Origin: Catalimonadaceae bacterium JC749
GTDB lineage: Bacteria > Bacteroidota > Bacteroidia > Cytophagales > Cyclobacteriaceae
Direction of reading: 5' to 3'
DNA length: 64,000 bases
NCBI GenBank assembly: GCA_021730635.1
Contig: JAJNNC010000007.1
Span: 337,100-401,099 of the forward strand
The translations under genes and the position numbers were made by a program. This document shows, piece after piece, positions 17,150 through 26,011 of the stretch. The notes under the pieces are model-generated. The model was not told the origin of the DNA. It was given only the letters and a program-made list of their open reading frames with translations, and ran no database searches. Within the stretch, counting starts at the first letter, position 1. Each line of letters opens with the position of its first letter.

Positions 17150-18661
17150 ATGAAAAGCAAAAGAGCTGTTTATACCACCATTTTCCTCATTATCGGTATT
17201 CTGGCCTTGGTGAATGTGCTGGCTAAAGAATACTTTGTCAGACTTGATTTTACAGAAGACAAACGCTACACCCTGAGTCAGGCTACCGAAGACATCTTGC
17301 AGGAACTGGAAGAACCTGTTACCGTGACAGCTTATTTCTCGGAAGATCTTCCACCCGACATTGCCAAGACCAAGCAGGATTTCAGAGACTTGCTCATTGA
17401 ATACACCAATGTGTCGGATAATATGGTGGTGTATGAATTTATCAATCCTAATGAGAGTGAGGAAATCGAAAATGAAGCCATGCAGCAGGGCATTTCTCCG
17501 GTGCTGGTCAACGTAAGGGAAAAAGACCAGGTCAGCCAGAAAAAAGCTTACCTGGGTGCTGTAGTACAAATGGGCGAACGGCAGGAAATTATTCCTTTTA
17601 TCCAGCCTGGAGCGGCTATGGAATATGCCCTTTCTACCAGTGTCAAAAAACTGGCCGTCATTGACAAACCTTCGGTAGCCTTGCTGCAAGGTCATGGGGA
17701 ACCGCCTATCGCCAGTTTACAGCAGGTCAATAATGAGCTGAGTATATTGTATAGCCTGGAAAGTTTGACACTGACCGACACCACGGCCATCCCTACTAAA
17801 TTCAAAACCATCGCGATTATTGCCCCTACCGACTCTTTTCCGGAGAATCATCTACAGCAGTTGGATGAGTTTCTGGGGCGGGGAGGCCATCTGTTTATTG
17901 CCTTCAACCGGGTAGACGGGAACCTGCAAAATGCTTCCGGACTGGAAGTGACTACCGGATTAGAAGGATGGCTGGCGCAGAAAGGGCTTCAGGTACCCGC
18001 CAGCTTTGTAGTGGATGCCGCCTGCGGTTCTGTGACCGTGCAGCAGCAGCAGGGGTATTTTACCTTCAATACCAATGTTTCTTTTCCTTACCTGCCTATC
18101 ATCAGCCAGTTTGCCGATCACCCTATCACGGAGGGGCTGGAAGCAGTGATCATGCCGTTTGCCAGTCCGGTTAGTTTTGCCAAAACAGATTCTGCGGCTA
18201 ACCTGACCTTTACGCCGATTGCCACTACTTCCGAACTTTCAGGTACGGTACCGGCACCTACCTATTTTGATATTAACAAAGAGTGGGCAGAAAGTGATTT
18301 CACACAGCCCCATCTGAATGTAGGCGGTATTCTGGAGGGTAACATCCAGGGAAATACCCCTTCTAAAATGGTAGTCATTGCCGATGGAAATTTCGCCACA
18401 CAGGCAGGACAAGGCCAGTCAGACAACGCGAGCTTGTTGGTGAATAGCGTCGATTGGTTGTCAGATGATACAGGCCTGATCGAACTGCGTACCAAAGGGG
18501 TTTCTTCCCGACCGCTGGAACAGCTGGAAGATGGTACCAAGACGACCCTCAAATACCTGAACTTCCTGTTGCCCATTTTGCTGGTGATCACCTATGGGAT
18601 TATCCGTTTTCAGATCAAAAGAAATGTCAGAGCAAAACGAATGGAGGAAAGCTATGTCTAA
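17150..18661 (+). CDS. gldG: Gliding-motility ABC transporter auxiliary/substrate-binding protein GldG
   Basis: A 503-residue membrane-anchored protein with an N-terminal helix (about residues 8-28) and a C-terminal helix (about 465-487). Between them is a large periplasmic domain of the ABC_transp_aux/GldG family. The stretch DFTEDKRYTLSQATEDILQ just after the first helix is characteristic. It works with GldA and GldF. Its last codons overlap the ATG of the DUF4340 gene by eight bases, which couples the two. Confidence 0.92.
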   Translation: MKSKRAVYTTIFLIIGILALVNVLAKEYFVRLDFTEDKRYTLSQATEDILQELEEPVTVTAYFSEDLPPDIAKTKQDFRDLLIEYTNVSDNMVVYEFINPNESEEIENEAMQQGISPVLVNVREKDQVSQKKAYLGAVVQMGERQEIIPFIQPGAAMEYALSTSVKKLAVIDKPSVALLQGHGEPPIASLQQVNNELSILYSLESLTLTDTTAIPTKFKTIAIIAPTDSFPENHLQQLDEFLGRGGHLFIAFNRVDGNLQNASGLEVTTGLEGWLAQKGLQVPASFVVDAACGSVTVQQQQGYFTFNTNVSFPYLPIISQFADHPITEGLEAVIMPFASPVSFAKTDSAANLTFTPIATTSELSGTVPAPTYFDINKEWAESDFTQPHLNVGGILEGNIQGNTPSKMVVIADGNFATQAGQGQSDNASLLVNSVDWLSDDTGLIELRTKGVSSRPLEQLEDGTKTTLKYLNFLLPILLVITYGIIRFQIKRNVRAKRMEESYV

Positions 18662-19622
18662 GAAATTCAACAACAAAACCTTATTGATTGTATTTGCTGT
18701 TTTGTTAGCCCTGTTTCTGTTGACCAGACTGTTGGACTTCGGCAAAAGCGACCGAAATTTCCGAACAGACCTGGTAGACATTGACACAGCCCAGGTGACA
18801 GCTGTTATTTTATATCCAAAAGAAGACACAGCCGCCATTGAGATTCGCAAAAACGGGGATGACTGGCAGGTACAGAAAGGAAATATTACCGCCCAGGCTG
18901 ATGCACAGGCGGTGGAAAGCCTGCTGGGTACGCTGCTGGCTCTGGAACCGCAGCGACTGGCTTCCCGCTCACAAGATAAATGGAAAACCTTTGAAGTCAC
19001 CGACTCTCTGGGCACGAGGGTTAAAATTATGAACCAGGATGAAATATTGGCCGATCTGCTCGTAGGTAAATTCAGCATTCAGCAAATGGCTGCCCAGCAG
19101 GGTATGCCACCTATGCAGCAACAACCCAAAGCCACCTCTTATGTACGATTGGCCAGCGAAGACGAGGTTTATGCGGTAGACGGATTTCTTGCGGCAAGCT
19201 TCAACCGCTCTTTCAACAGTTGGCGGGATCGTACTTTTCTGGAACTGGATCAGAATAATATCACAAAAATTAGCTTTACCTATCCGGCAGACAGTGGCTT
19301 TGTAGCCATTCAGTCAGACAGCCTTTGGCAAGTGGATAACGCGCCGGCAGATTCTACCGAGATGGTCAATTACCTTAGCCGTTTGGCTAACCTGAATGGT
19401 AACGATTTTGCAGATGATTTTTCAGCGGAGGGTAAACAACCTCAATTTCAGGCCAGCATTGAAGCTACCGCTGCTCCTGTGACCATAGAAGGCTATGCGC
19501 TGGACAGTGCCTTTGTCTTACGCACCAGCCAAAGACCTGACGTTTATTTCAGAAGCGACAGCAGCGGTTTATTCTCTCAGATATTTATAGGAAAAGAAAA
19601 ATTGCAGGCTGTAGAAAATTAA
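18654..19622 (+). CDS. DUF4340 domain-containing membrane-anchored protein
   Basis: A 322-residue protein. The start is ATG at 18654, overlapping the gldG stop by eight bases; an in-frame ATG at 18594 would lie inside gldG. After the short basic start MSKKFNNK comes one membrane helix (LLIVFAVLLALFLLTRLL). The periplasmic part contains DUF4340-type repeats of strand pairs: ITAVILYPKEDTAAIEI-like near residue 45 and ITKISFTYPADSGFVAI near 202. DUF4340 proteins often follow GldG-like genes, so it is probably another accessory subunit of this transporter. A Gln/Met-rich segment (QQMAAQQGMPPMQQQ) lies at about 143-157. Confidence 0.85.
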   Translation: MSKKFNNKTLLIVFAVLLALFLLTRLLDFGKSDRNFRTDLVDIDTAQVTAVILYPKEDTAAIEIRKNGDDWQVQKGNITAQADAQAVESLLGTLLALEPQRLASRSQDKWKTFEVTDSLGTRVKIMNQDEILADLLVGKFSIQQMAAQQGMPPMQQQPKATSYVRLASEDEVYAVDGFLAASFNRSFNSWRDRTFLELDQNNITKISFTYPADSGFVAIQSDSLWQVDNAPADSTEMVNYLSRLANLNGNDFADDFSAEGKQPQFQASIEATAAPVTIEGYALDSAFVLRTSQRPDVYFRSDSSGLFSQIFIGKEKLQAVEN

Positions 19623-19661
19623 GCCTGCTACTAATTTGAATAGCCTTTTGCTATAGAAAGA

Positions 19662-19686
19662 TAAAGAGGCAGTGTTAGCCTCTTTA
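19662..19686. terminator. Hairpin between convergent DUF4340 and Uma2 genes
   Basis: A perfect 9-bp stem (TAAAGAGGC 19662-19670, GCCTCTTTA 19678-19686) with a 7-base loop. The right arm includes the TAA stop of the minus-strand Uma2 gene. Confidence 0.65.
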
Positions 19687-20340
19687 TGTATTAGGACTAA
19701 GAAAAAGGCTCAATGCTTTGAGATTTTCCTGCGGATCAAAAACAGCTTGTACAGGAATAGAAAAATTTGAGATGACGAAACTACTAATATTTCCATCGGT
19801 AGACTTACTGATCAGTTTATATTTCCCTTTCTCTAGATGATATTGCTCCACAGAAAAGGTATCTACATCAATGATCCAATACTCTTCTACGCCATGGGCT
19901 TCATAGTCGGTAAATTTAATACCTCTGTCTCTTTGAGCAGTGGATGAGGATAATACCTCAACCACTAAGTCAGGCGCGGGAAACAGTGTCTGACCTTTTT
20001 GAAAATGATCTGCTTTGTCTTTTCTGAAAAAGCATATATCGGGCTCATAGTCATTCCTGGTAAGAGAGATCATAATCTTTTCTACCCCTACAAACCCTAA
20101 CTGATGTTTTTTTACGAAAACATCGAGAAGGTGATATAATTGCCCATTCACTTCATTATGTTCTCTTCTTACAGGCGAATGAATAACCATTTCGCCGTTG
20201 ATAAATTCTGCTTTTTCCTGCTCCGTAAGCTTATCATAAAAGGCTGTCCGCTTTTTACTTTCTGCCTCCAGGCTCGCCTCAATTTGTTGTATAATGAGGT
20301 AAGCCTGTGGCAATTGCAGAATTTGATCAACAATATTCAT
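19684..20340 (-). CDS. Uma2 family (DUF820) putative endonuclease
   Basis: A 218-residue protein of the Uma2 family, which has a PD-(D/E)XK nuclease-like core. The expected acidic and lysine residues are present: EPDICFFRKD (about 118-127), PDLVVEVLSSST (about 143-154) and the following DRGIKFTDYEAHGVEEYWIID. The N-terminal half is the usual helical region and HSPVRREHNEVNGQL. The role of Uma2 proteins in bacteria is unsettled; they are abundant in Cytophagales and cyanobacteria. It stands 15 bases after the next gene on the same strand. Confidence 0.88.
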   Translation of the reverse strand: MNIVDQILQLPQAYLIIQQIEASLEAESKKRTAFYDKLTEQEKAEFINGEMVIHSPVRREHNEVNGQLYHLLDVFVKKHQLGFVGVEKIMISLTRNDYEPDICFFRKDKADHFQKGQTLFPAPDLVVEVLSSSTAQRDRGIKFTDYEAHGVEEYWIIDVDTFSVEQYHLEKGKYKLISKSTDGNISSFVISNFSIPVQAVFDPQENLKALSLFLSPNT

Positions 20341-20355
20341 AGCTTCTATCGTTTT

Positions 20356-21336
20356 TTAGCTATACTGGCTCGATAGTTTTTCCCTCATGCGCTCTAATAG
20401 CTTTTTGGTGGCCACAACGCCTGCTTCTTCCTCCATTCCGCTTCCTTCATATTCTATGCCTACAAATCCACGATAGCCAGCGTCCAGCACAATTTTCATC
20501 ATTTTTTCAAAGTCGGTATGGGTTTCGTCTCCCTGATCGTTGAACTCATGGGTTTTGGCACTCACCCCTTTGGCATAAGGCATGAGTTCTTTTACGCCTT
20601 TGTAGCGATCATATTCTTCTTTACAGCCATCCTGGCTTCTTTCGATACAGAAATTACCAAAATCAGGCAGCGTACCCACTCTCGGATTGTTTACCATCTT
20701 CATGACACCGGCCAGCCACTCTCCATCACTGGAATAGCCTCCATGGTTTTCTACGATGACATTAATACCTTGCTGACTGCCATATTCTCCCAACTTGCTG
20801 AGGCCATCGGCGGCCAGTTTCTGCTGCTCTTCGTAGCTGCCCTGGCTTTGTGCATTCACACGAATAGAATGGCATCCCAGGTATTTGGCAGCGTCTACCC
20901 ATTGATAATGATTCTCAACCGCCTGCTTCCGGGCTGCTTCATCCGGATTACCCAGTTCACCTTCTCCATCACACATGATCAATACACTGGTGACCCCTTC
21001 GCTGTTGCAGATATTTTTAAGCTCTGCCAGATACTGGGTGTCTTTCGCCTTATCTTTAAAAAACTGATTGACGTATTCTACACCTTCAATGCCCAACTCA
21101 CGCGTTTTTCTGGGAAAATCCAGGTTATTCATTTTGTTGGCAAACAAGGCTTTGTGAAAGGACCATTCAGCCAGAGAAATTTTGTAGATAAGATCTTTTG
21201 AAGACGAGGCCATGGCAGTGCTATCAGCCTGCTCCTCAGCGGCATTAGATTGAGTAGCGCTATTACAACCAAATCCTACTAAGCCGAACCCGGCTGAAAT
21301 AGCCACAGATTGTTTGATAAATATTCTTCTTCTCAT
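20356..21336 (-). CDS. Exported sugar phosphate isomerase/epimerase-like TIM-barrel protein
   Basis: A 326-residue protein of the xylose isomerase-like TIM barrel family (hydroxypyruvate isomerase-like). The N-terminus [21 protein letters not shown] is a twin-arginine-type leader, and GFGC near residue 24 could be a lipobox, so it is probably exported folded and lipidated. Metal-binding residues are likely in [25 protein letters not shown] and GIEYEG. Substrate is unknown; in Bacteroidota such proteins usually accompany sugar or inositol catabolism. Here the same-strand PhzF and Gfo/Idh genes lie just upstream. Confidence 0.88.
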   Translation of the reverse strand: MRRRIFIKQSVAISAGFGLVGFGCNSATQSNAAEEQADSTAMASSSKDLIYKISLAEWSFHKALFANKMNNLDFPRKTRELGIEGVEYVNQFFKDKAKDTQYLAELKNICNSEGVTSVLIMCDGEGELGNPDEAARKQAVENHYQWVDAAKYLGCHSIRVNAQSQGSYEEQQKLAADGLSKLGEYGSQQGINVIVENHGGYSSDGEWLAGVMKMVNNPRVGTLPDFGNFCIERSQDGCKEEYDRYKGVKELMPYAKGVSAKTHEFNDQGDETHTDFEKMMKIVLDAGYRGFVGIEYEGSGMEEEAGVVATKKLLERMREKLSSQYS

Positions 21337-21389
21337 AGTTTTTTGGGAGTCAATTTACTATTTTCTTTTATAAAAGCTGATAATTTTTC

Positions 21390-22175
21390 CTATACCTCAA
21401 TATCTCCCTTGAGGTAGGTCACAGCTTGTCCACTGATGGCGACCCTGTCGCCCAGATGCGTACAGTGGAGCAGTCCTGTTCTGCGGGAGAGCTGTTTGGC
21501 TGTTAGCTGTTGTTTGCCAAGTCTTTGTGCCCAGTAAGGGGTCAGGGTGGTGTGAGCCGATCCGGTTACAGGATCTTCGTCTATTCCCGATTGTGGAAAG
21601 AAACAGCGAGACACAAAATCCACCTCCTCTCCCGGAGCTGTCACAATGGTACCCCTTACCTCCTGTCTGGCGGCCAGGACTCTGTAATCAGGGCGTAAGC
21701 GTTCTACTTCTGCCTGCGATGCGACTACTACCATAAAGTCCGTCTTTCCCCGGTAAGCTTCCAGGGGTTTCACACCCAATCCCTCTACCACTTCCTGTGG
21801 CAGTTCCACAGGCGTGATCTCATCTGCGGGGAAATTCAAAGTGAGCTGCCCTTTTTCCTTCACTACAGTCAGCAGGCCGCTTTTGGTATGAAACCGGATG
21901 GTATCCAAGGGGTAGTCTTCCAGGGTGAACATAACATGAGCGGTAGCCAGGGTAGCGTGTCCGCATAAGACCACCTCCGTGGTAGGGGTAAACCACCGCA
22001 AATGAAAATCCTCTCCTTCGGGCAGATAGAAAGCCGTTTCCGCCAGGTTGTTTTCCGCAGCGATAGCCTGCATTTTTTCATCAGACAACCAATGCTCCAA
22101 AGGACAAACTGCCGCAGGATTACCCCGGAACAGTTGATCCGTAAAAGCGTCTACTTGATAAAGTTTTAACTTCAT
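21390..22175 (-). CDS. PhzF family epimerase/isomerase
   Basis: A 261-residue protein of the phenazine-biosynthesis-like family. The start is the ATG at 22175, giving MKLKLYQVDAFTDQLFRGNPAAVC, the standard family opening. An ATG at 22268 adds residues that overlap the preceding gene. The probable catalytic glutamate is in NNLAETAFYLP (about residue 45) and the second-domain signature is GIDEDPVTGSAHTTL. Most such proteins are housekeeping isomerases of unknown substrate and do not imply phenazine production. The Gfo/Idh gene stop lies four bases upstream, so these two form an operon. Confidence 0.92.
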   Translation of the reverse strand: MKLKLYQVDAFTDQLFRGNPAAVCPLEHWLSDEKMQAIAAENNLAETAFYLPEGEDFHLRWFTPTTEVVLCGHATLATAHVMFTLEDYPLDTIRFHTKSGLLTVVKEKGQLTLNFPADEITPVELPQEVVEGLGVKPLEAYRGKTDFMVVVASQAEVERLRPDYRVLAARQEVRGTIVTAPGEEVDFVSRCFFPQSGIDEDPVTGSAHTTLTPYWAQRLGKQQLTAKQLSRRTGLLHCTHLGDRVAISGQAVTYLKGDIEV

Positions 22176-22179
22176 ATAA

Positions 22180-23163
22180 TTACCCTTTTGTGATTTGATC
22201 CATAACATAACTGGTTCTGGCGGCTGACCGCCCGGTGCTGGGGCATTTCCCTTTCCCCAAAAGCTCATCTACGACCGTCTGAATCAGCGGCTGCTGCACA
22301 TGAGTGGGATTGGTAAACTCGAAACTCCTTTCGCCTGAGGAAGTGTACAGGCTGACAGGTTTGTTTTCAAAGCAGGCAAAAGAAACCCGTCCCTGGGTTC
22401 CGATGATATCAATAGTATCCAGCTTTTCACTTTCGCTGGCGGAAAAGCACCAGCTACCACTACCCACTGCCCCAGAAGTAAACACCCAGCTAGCCGCCAC
22501 GGTATCTTCCGCTTCGTACCATCCGGACTGGTTACGGGCGATGCCAGAAGCTTCCCGGATTTGGCCTACAATAAAATCCAGAACATCCAGCTGGTGAGAA
22601 GCCAGGTCGAAAAAATAGCCACCACCAGAAATTTCCGGCCTGACCCGCCAGGGAGGTTTCTCATTTCTGTCTTCTGACTTAGGAGGGTGGTAGAGGCGCA
22701 CATTGACTACTCTTATTTTTCCCAGTACGCCGCTATTTACAATTTCCTTCACCTTGAGAAAAGCAGGCAGGCAACGCCGGTAGTAAGCGACAAACAAGGG
22801 CACATTTTCCCACTGGCTGGCCTCGAGCATTCTTTTGCATTCCTTATAATTGCGAGCCATGGGTTTTTCCACATAGACAGGTTTACCAGCCTCCAACGCC
22901 CGAATAGTATAGTCAGCATGGGTGTTGGGCGGCGTAGCCACATAGATAGCATTCACTTCAGGATCGTGAATCAGTGCATCTGCTTCCGTATAGTATTTCG
23001 CAATATGATGGCGGGCAGCATATTCCTTTACCTTTTTGGCATTGCGACGCATGACAGCCACCACCTCAGAATTTGCAATTTTTGCAAAAGCAGGTCCGCT
23101 CTTCATTTCTGTCACGTCACCACAACCGATAAACCCCCAGGAAACTTTCTTCATCATAGGCAC
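22180..23163 (-). CDS. Gfo/Idh/MocA family NAD(P)-dependent oxidoreductase
   Basis: A 327-residue dehydrogenase. The N-terminal Rossmann motif is GFIGCGDVTEMKSGPAF (about 10-26), and the family lysine lies in YVEKPMARN (about 96-104). The C-terminal alpha/beta domain follows with PEISGGGYFFDLASHQLD, whose histidine is a likely catalytic residue. The start may be at 23163 or one of the two methionines just after. The substrate is probably a sugar or cyclitol. It is cotranscribed with phzF-like (4-base gap), and the TIM-barrel isomerase lies further downstream. Confidence 0.92.
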   Translation of the reverse strand: MPMMKKVSWGFIGCGDVTEMKSGPAFAKIANSEVVAVMRRNAKKVKEYAARHHIAKYYTEADALIHDPEVNAIYVATPPNTHADYTIRALEAGKPVYVEKPMARNYKECKRMLEASQWENVPLFVAYYRRCLPAFLKVKEIVNSGVLGKIRVVNVRLYHPPKSEDRNEKPPWRVRPEISGGGYFFDLASHQLDVLDFIVGQIREASGIARNQSGWYEAEDTVAASWVFTSGAVGSGSWCFSASESEKLDTIDIIGTQGRVSFACFENKPVSLYTSSGERSFEFTNPTHVQQPLIQTVVDELLGKGKCPSTGRSAARTSYVMDQITKG

Positions 23164-23254
23164 TGAGTTACTTCATACCGAGTATTTCATACCCAGTACT
23201 TTCATGGAGATTTAAAGTACAAAAAATTTTGAAGCAATGGGAGGAAGAAAGCGA

Positions 23255-24223
23255 TCAGTGCACCTCTATATGTTCCATTACCCAGGATTTTCCCCAGTTA
23301 TCTTTTTCTTCCTCAGACCATAACTCCGGAAAGAAAATGATTCGTTGAAAGCGGGGAGGCAGATATTTACGCCAGTTAGTGCCGCCGGTGGCCCCTTTTA
23401 CGCCTTTATCATGCACAAGATAACGGACTGCCGCCTTGAAATGGGCCAGTGGCCAGTGGACGTTGGCCATCTGGTCAAACTGCCGCAGCGCCTGTATAAT
23501 ATGAGGACCCTGTTTGTCATCTTTAATCCAACGCTGCATGCTCCTTCTCAGGTTTTTTTGTCTGTATTGCTTCGCTTTCTTCAGTAATAGTTTATCATAT
23601 TCTTCTTCAAATTGCTTCAGCGTCAATGTCTTTTTTCCGGTCTGCCCATCGCGGGCGCCCGCTTTCCAATAGAGCTTTTCCAGAAAAGAGTCTACCGGGT
23701 CGTCAGGAGAGAGCCACAGTACATAGTCGGCGTGCACCAAGTTGGTCAGATCCGTAGACAGAATCTCAATAAGACGATATTGCACAGACTGAAAACCGCT
23801 GGAAGGCATAAGGGCCATCCGAAATTTGGCAAACTGATCGCGATCCATACCCTCCGTCATAATGGTAAACGAATCGGCCAGTTGTTTAAAATAGCGGTTC
23901 ACCCGGTTTACCTTATCTAAAAACACCTGACTTTTCGTCACCGAACCATCAGTGAGCTGGTCCAGCTCCCAGAGAATCAGCTTGAAATAAAGTTCTGTAA
24001 TCTGGTGATAGGTCACAAAAACCATTTCATCTTTCAGATCGGTTTTGGGTTTTTGCAGGCTAAGCAGTGTATCCAACTGAATATAATCCCAATAACTCAG
24101 ATAATCGGCATACAGCAAGCCTTCCAGATAATCCGATAATTTTTGACCTTTGGCGGCAAACTTGGCGGATAGTTCTTCTAATTTATTAGCAATTTCCGGG
24201 GAAACAGACAAATCTTCAATCAT
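23255..24223 (-). CDS. kynA: Tryptophan 2,3-dioxygenase family protein
   Basis: A 322-residue haem enzyme of the TDO family, which opens the indole ring of tryptophan to give N-formylkynurenine. Family marks are FVTYHQITELYFKLILWELDQL (about 69-90, distal histidine), GFQSVQYRLIE (about 143-153), LAHFKAAVRYLVHDKG with the probable haem-ligand histidine, and GATGGTNW. No other kynurenine-pathway gene is in the window. An isolated TDO may feed tryptophan degradation or NAD synthesis encoded elsewhere. Confidence 0.92.
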   Translation of the reverse strand: MIEDLSVSPEIANKLEELSAKFAAKGQKLSDYLEGLLYADYLSYWDYIQLDTLLSLQKPKTDLKDEMVFVTYHQITELYFKLILWELDQLTDGSVTKSQVFLDKVNRVNRYFKQLADSFTIMTEGMDRDQFAKFRMALMPSSGFQSVQYRLIEILSTDLTNLVHADYVLWLSPDDPVDSFLEKLYWKAGARDGQTGKKTLTLKQFEEEYDKLLLKKAKQYRQKNLRRSMQRWIKDDKQGPHIIQALRQFDQMANVHWPLAHFKAAVRYLVHDKGVKGATGGTNWRKYLPPRFQRIIFFPELWSEEEKDNWGKSWVMEHIEVH

Positions 24224-24277
24224 ACAGAAAATAACGTTTTGCTGTTAAACTGTGTTTCATGGATATCCTTCTGACGT

Positions 24278-24694
24278 CTACATGTTGCTGTCTACCATAT
24301 ACACCAGGTGCCACTTCTTCCTGATCGGCTCATAGACGGTTTTGAAATAAAAACCAGCGTTCTCCATAAAAATCTCATCGATAGCCAGCGTATCGGTTAC
24401 GGTAATTTTTCTCTCGTACATGCTTGAATCTAGCTGAGGTTTCTTCAGCATAATCCATTCATCTTTCGACCAGTAATAAATAGAATCTTCCTCATCGCTG
24501 GCTTCCATGGCTGCCGTATTAATCCCTGGCAAAGGAAAATGAATCCTCGACATCTGAAAAGAGCTGTCCGTCAGAAAGCGGTCATAGAATTGATCAAAAT
24601 TTTCACTGGCTCTGGGCGTTCTGGCACCACGGCAACCATATATCAGAAAAACAACTACTATGATCAGAAAATTGATAGACCTGGTTTTCATCAT
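24278..24694 (-). CDS. DUF4348-like lipoprotein
   Basis: A 138-residue exported protein with a hydrophobic leader and lipobox LIYGC (Cys21). The mature part FDQFYDRFLTDSSFQMSRIHFPLPG resembles the DUF4348 pattern of Bacteroidota (a short helix, then RIxFPL). It ends with strands ENAGFYFKTVYEPIRKKWHLVYM. It may be a small single-domain sensor or carrier; no function is known. It lies 54 bases downstream of the kynA stretch on the opposite side from dapA, and on the same strand as both. Confidence 0.65.
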   Translation of the reverse strand: MMKTRSINFLIIVVVFLIYGCRGARTPRASENFDQFYDRFLTDSSFQMSRIHFPLPGINTAAMEASDEEDSIYYWSKDEWIMLKKPQLDSSMYERKITVTDTLAIDEIFMENAGFYFKTVYEPIRKKWHLVYMVDSNM

Positions 24695-25016
24695 TTCTTA
24701 AAGATAGAACAAATTTAATGGAAGCCCAGTGTGAAGCTTGCGAATACCTCAATTATTTGAGTTTTCATCTATCCTGGTATAAAAACAAAAAAGCTGGCAA
24801 ACAAAATCCGCCAGCTTTCAAATGTATTTAAAGATTCTTCTAAGCCTAAAAAATTTTTACCCTAGACAAAAAAATAATCAATTCTATAAAAAGACACAGG
24901 GCTATCAAAAATGGTTGGAATCATTTTAATAATTATCTCTTCAATCCGTTTCGGATCAAATGACAGGCATAAAAAAACTATACTCTGAAGAAATTTAGCG
25001 GAAGCGTTATAAAATT
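24695..25016. other. Intergenic region between DUF4348 gene and dapA
   Basis: A 322-base A+T-rich stretch without a supported gene. The only clear element is the hairpin with a U tract at 24779-24818. Its start region presumably holds the promoter of the DUF4348 gene. Confidence 0.4.
24779..24818 (-). terminator. Intrinsic terminator downstream of dapA
   Basis: A perfect 9-bp stem (AAAGCTGGC 24790-24798, GCCAGCTTT 24810-24818) with an 11-base loop. On the minus strand it is followed by a U-rich tract (bases 24792-24780 read TTTTTTGTTTTT). It lies about 200 bases past the dapA stop. Confidence 0.7.
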
Positions 25017-25916
25017 TTATCGCCCATCCCGTTCCCAGCCTTTGATCATATCCAGGGCTTTTTGCAGCACAGGCAATGAGGTAGAAGAAGGTTCACACAT
25101 AGGCAAACGGATATGGGCAGTGCAATGCCCCAGCTGATGCATGATGTATTTGATCGGAATAGGGTTGGTTTCGACCATAGTAATACGCATCAGATCCAGC
25201 AGCCGAAAATAAGCCTGACGCGCTTCCTCCCACTTTCCATCCAGGCACAGGCGTATCAGACGGGAAGTAGCCCCGGGTACACAGTTGGATACCACCGAAA
25301 TCAGGCCGTCTCCACCGCAAGCCATAAAGGGTAAGGTCAGGGCATCGTCGCCCAGCAGCACACTGAAATCATCGGGGGTCTTCCGGATTACATCAATCAT
25401 CTGCGCCATATCGCCGCTGGCTTCTTTGACACCCGCTATATTCCGGTGTTCGGTCAGCCGGAGCAACGTATCTGTATCCAGATTGACAGCCGTTCTGCCT
25501 TTGATATTATAAATGATCACAGGGAGTTCGGCAGCATCAGCCACTGCTTTAAAATGCCGGTATAGCCCCTCTTGGGTAGGCTTGTTGTAATAGGGATTAA
25601 TCACCAGATGACCATCAGCACCTGCTTCGGCAGCCACTTCGGCAAACTCTATGCTTTCGCGGGTGTTATTAGAGCCGGTACCATGCAACACCTGACACCT
25701 TCCATTCACTGTCTTGACCGACCAACGCAGGATTTCCTGGTGCTCACTATAGCTAAGGGTAGGGCTTTCCCCCGTTGTGCCAACGAATACAATTCCTTCA
25801 ACCCCTCCCTCGATCTGCATTTCTATCAGCCGCTCAAAAGCCTGCCAATCTACCTGATTGGATGTGGTAAAGGGCGTAATAATCGCAGTATAAGTTCCCC
25901 GAAAAAGTTTAGCCAT
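25017..25916 (-). CDS. dapA: 4-hydroxy-tetrahydrodipicolinate synthase
   Basis: A 299-residue aldolase-class enzyme that condenses pyruvate with aspartate semialdehyde, the first committed step of lysine and diaminopimelate synthesis. The Schiff-base lysine is Lys164 in GVKEASGD. Tyr136 and Arg141 are in IIYNIKGRTAVNL, and the threonine pair 47-48 is in VGTTGESPTLS. The family pattern near the active site is usually YNVPGRT; here the proline is replaced by lysine (NIKGRT). The overall motif is intact, so activity is expected. A candidate -7 element lies about 55 bases upstream. Confidence 0.94.
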   Translation of the reverse strand: MAKLFRGTYTAIITPFTTSNQVDWQAFERLIEMQIEGGVEGIVFVGTTGESPTLSYSEHQEILRWSVKTVNGRCQVLHGTGSNNTRESIEFAEVAAEAGADGHLVINPYYNKPTQEGLYRHFKAVADAAELPVIIYNIKGRTAVNLDTDTLLRLTEHRNIAGVKEASGDMAQMIDVIRKTPDDFSVLLGDDALTLPFMACGGDGLISVVSNCVPGATSRLIRLCLDGKWEEARQAYFRLLDLMRITMVETNPIPIKYIMHQLGHCTAHIRLPMCEPSSTSLPVLQKALDMIKGWERDGR

Positions 25917-25970
25917 GAGTCATAATATTTAGCAATGAGGAGGCAATTACATACTATGAAATGAAAATTA

Positions 25971-25978
25971 CAAATTTA
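25971..25978 (-). promoter_or_regulatory. Candidate -7 element for dapA
   Basis: On the minus strand this reads TAAATTTG, an exact TAnnTTTG match. It would start transcription near 25964, about 48 bases before the dapA ATG. No TTTG was found at the -33 position. Confidence 0.35.
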
Positions 25979-26011
25979 CTTCTCCCGACTTTGGCTTTTC
26001 ATGCTCCTTCC

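Noticed and set aside
21390-22175. Phenazine biosynthesis pathway
   Set aside because: Only a PhzF-family protein is present. The family is widespread without phenazines, and no other phz gene is seen.
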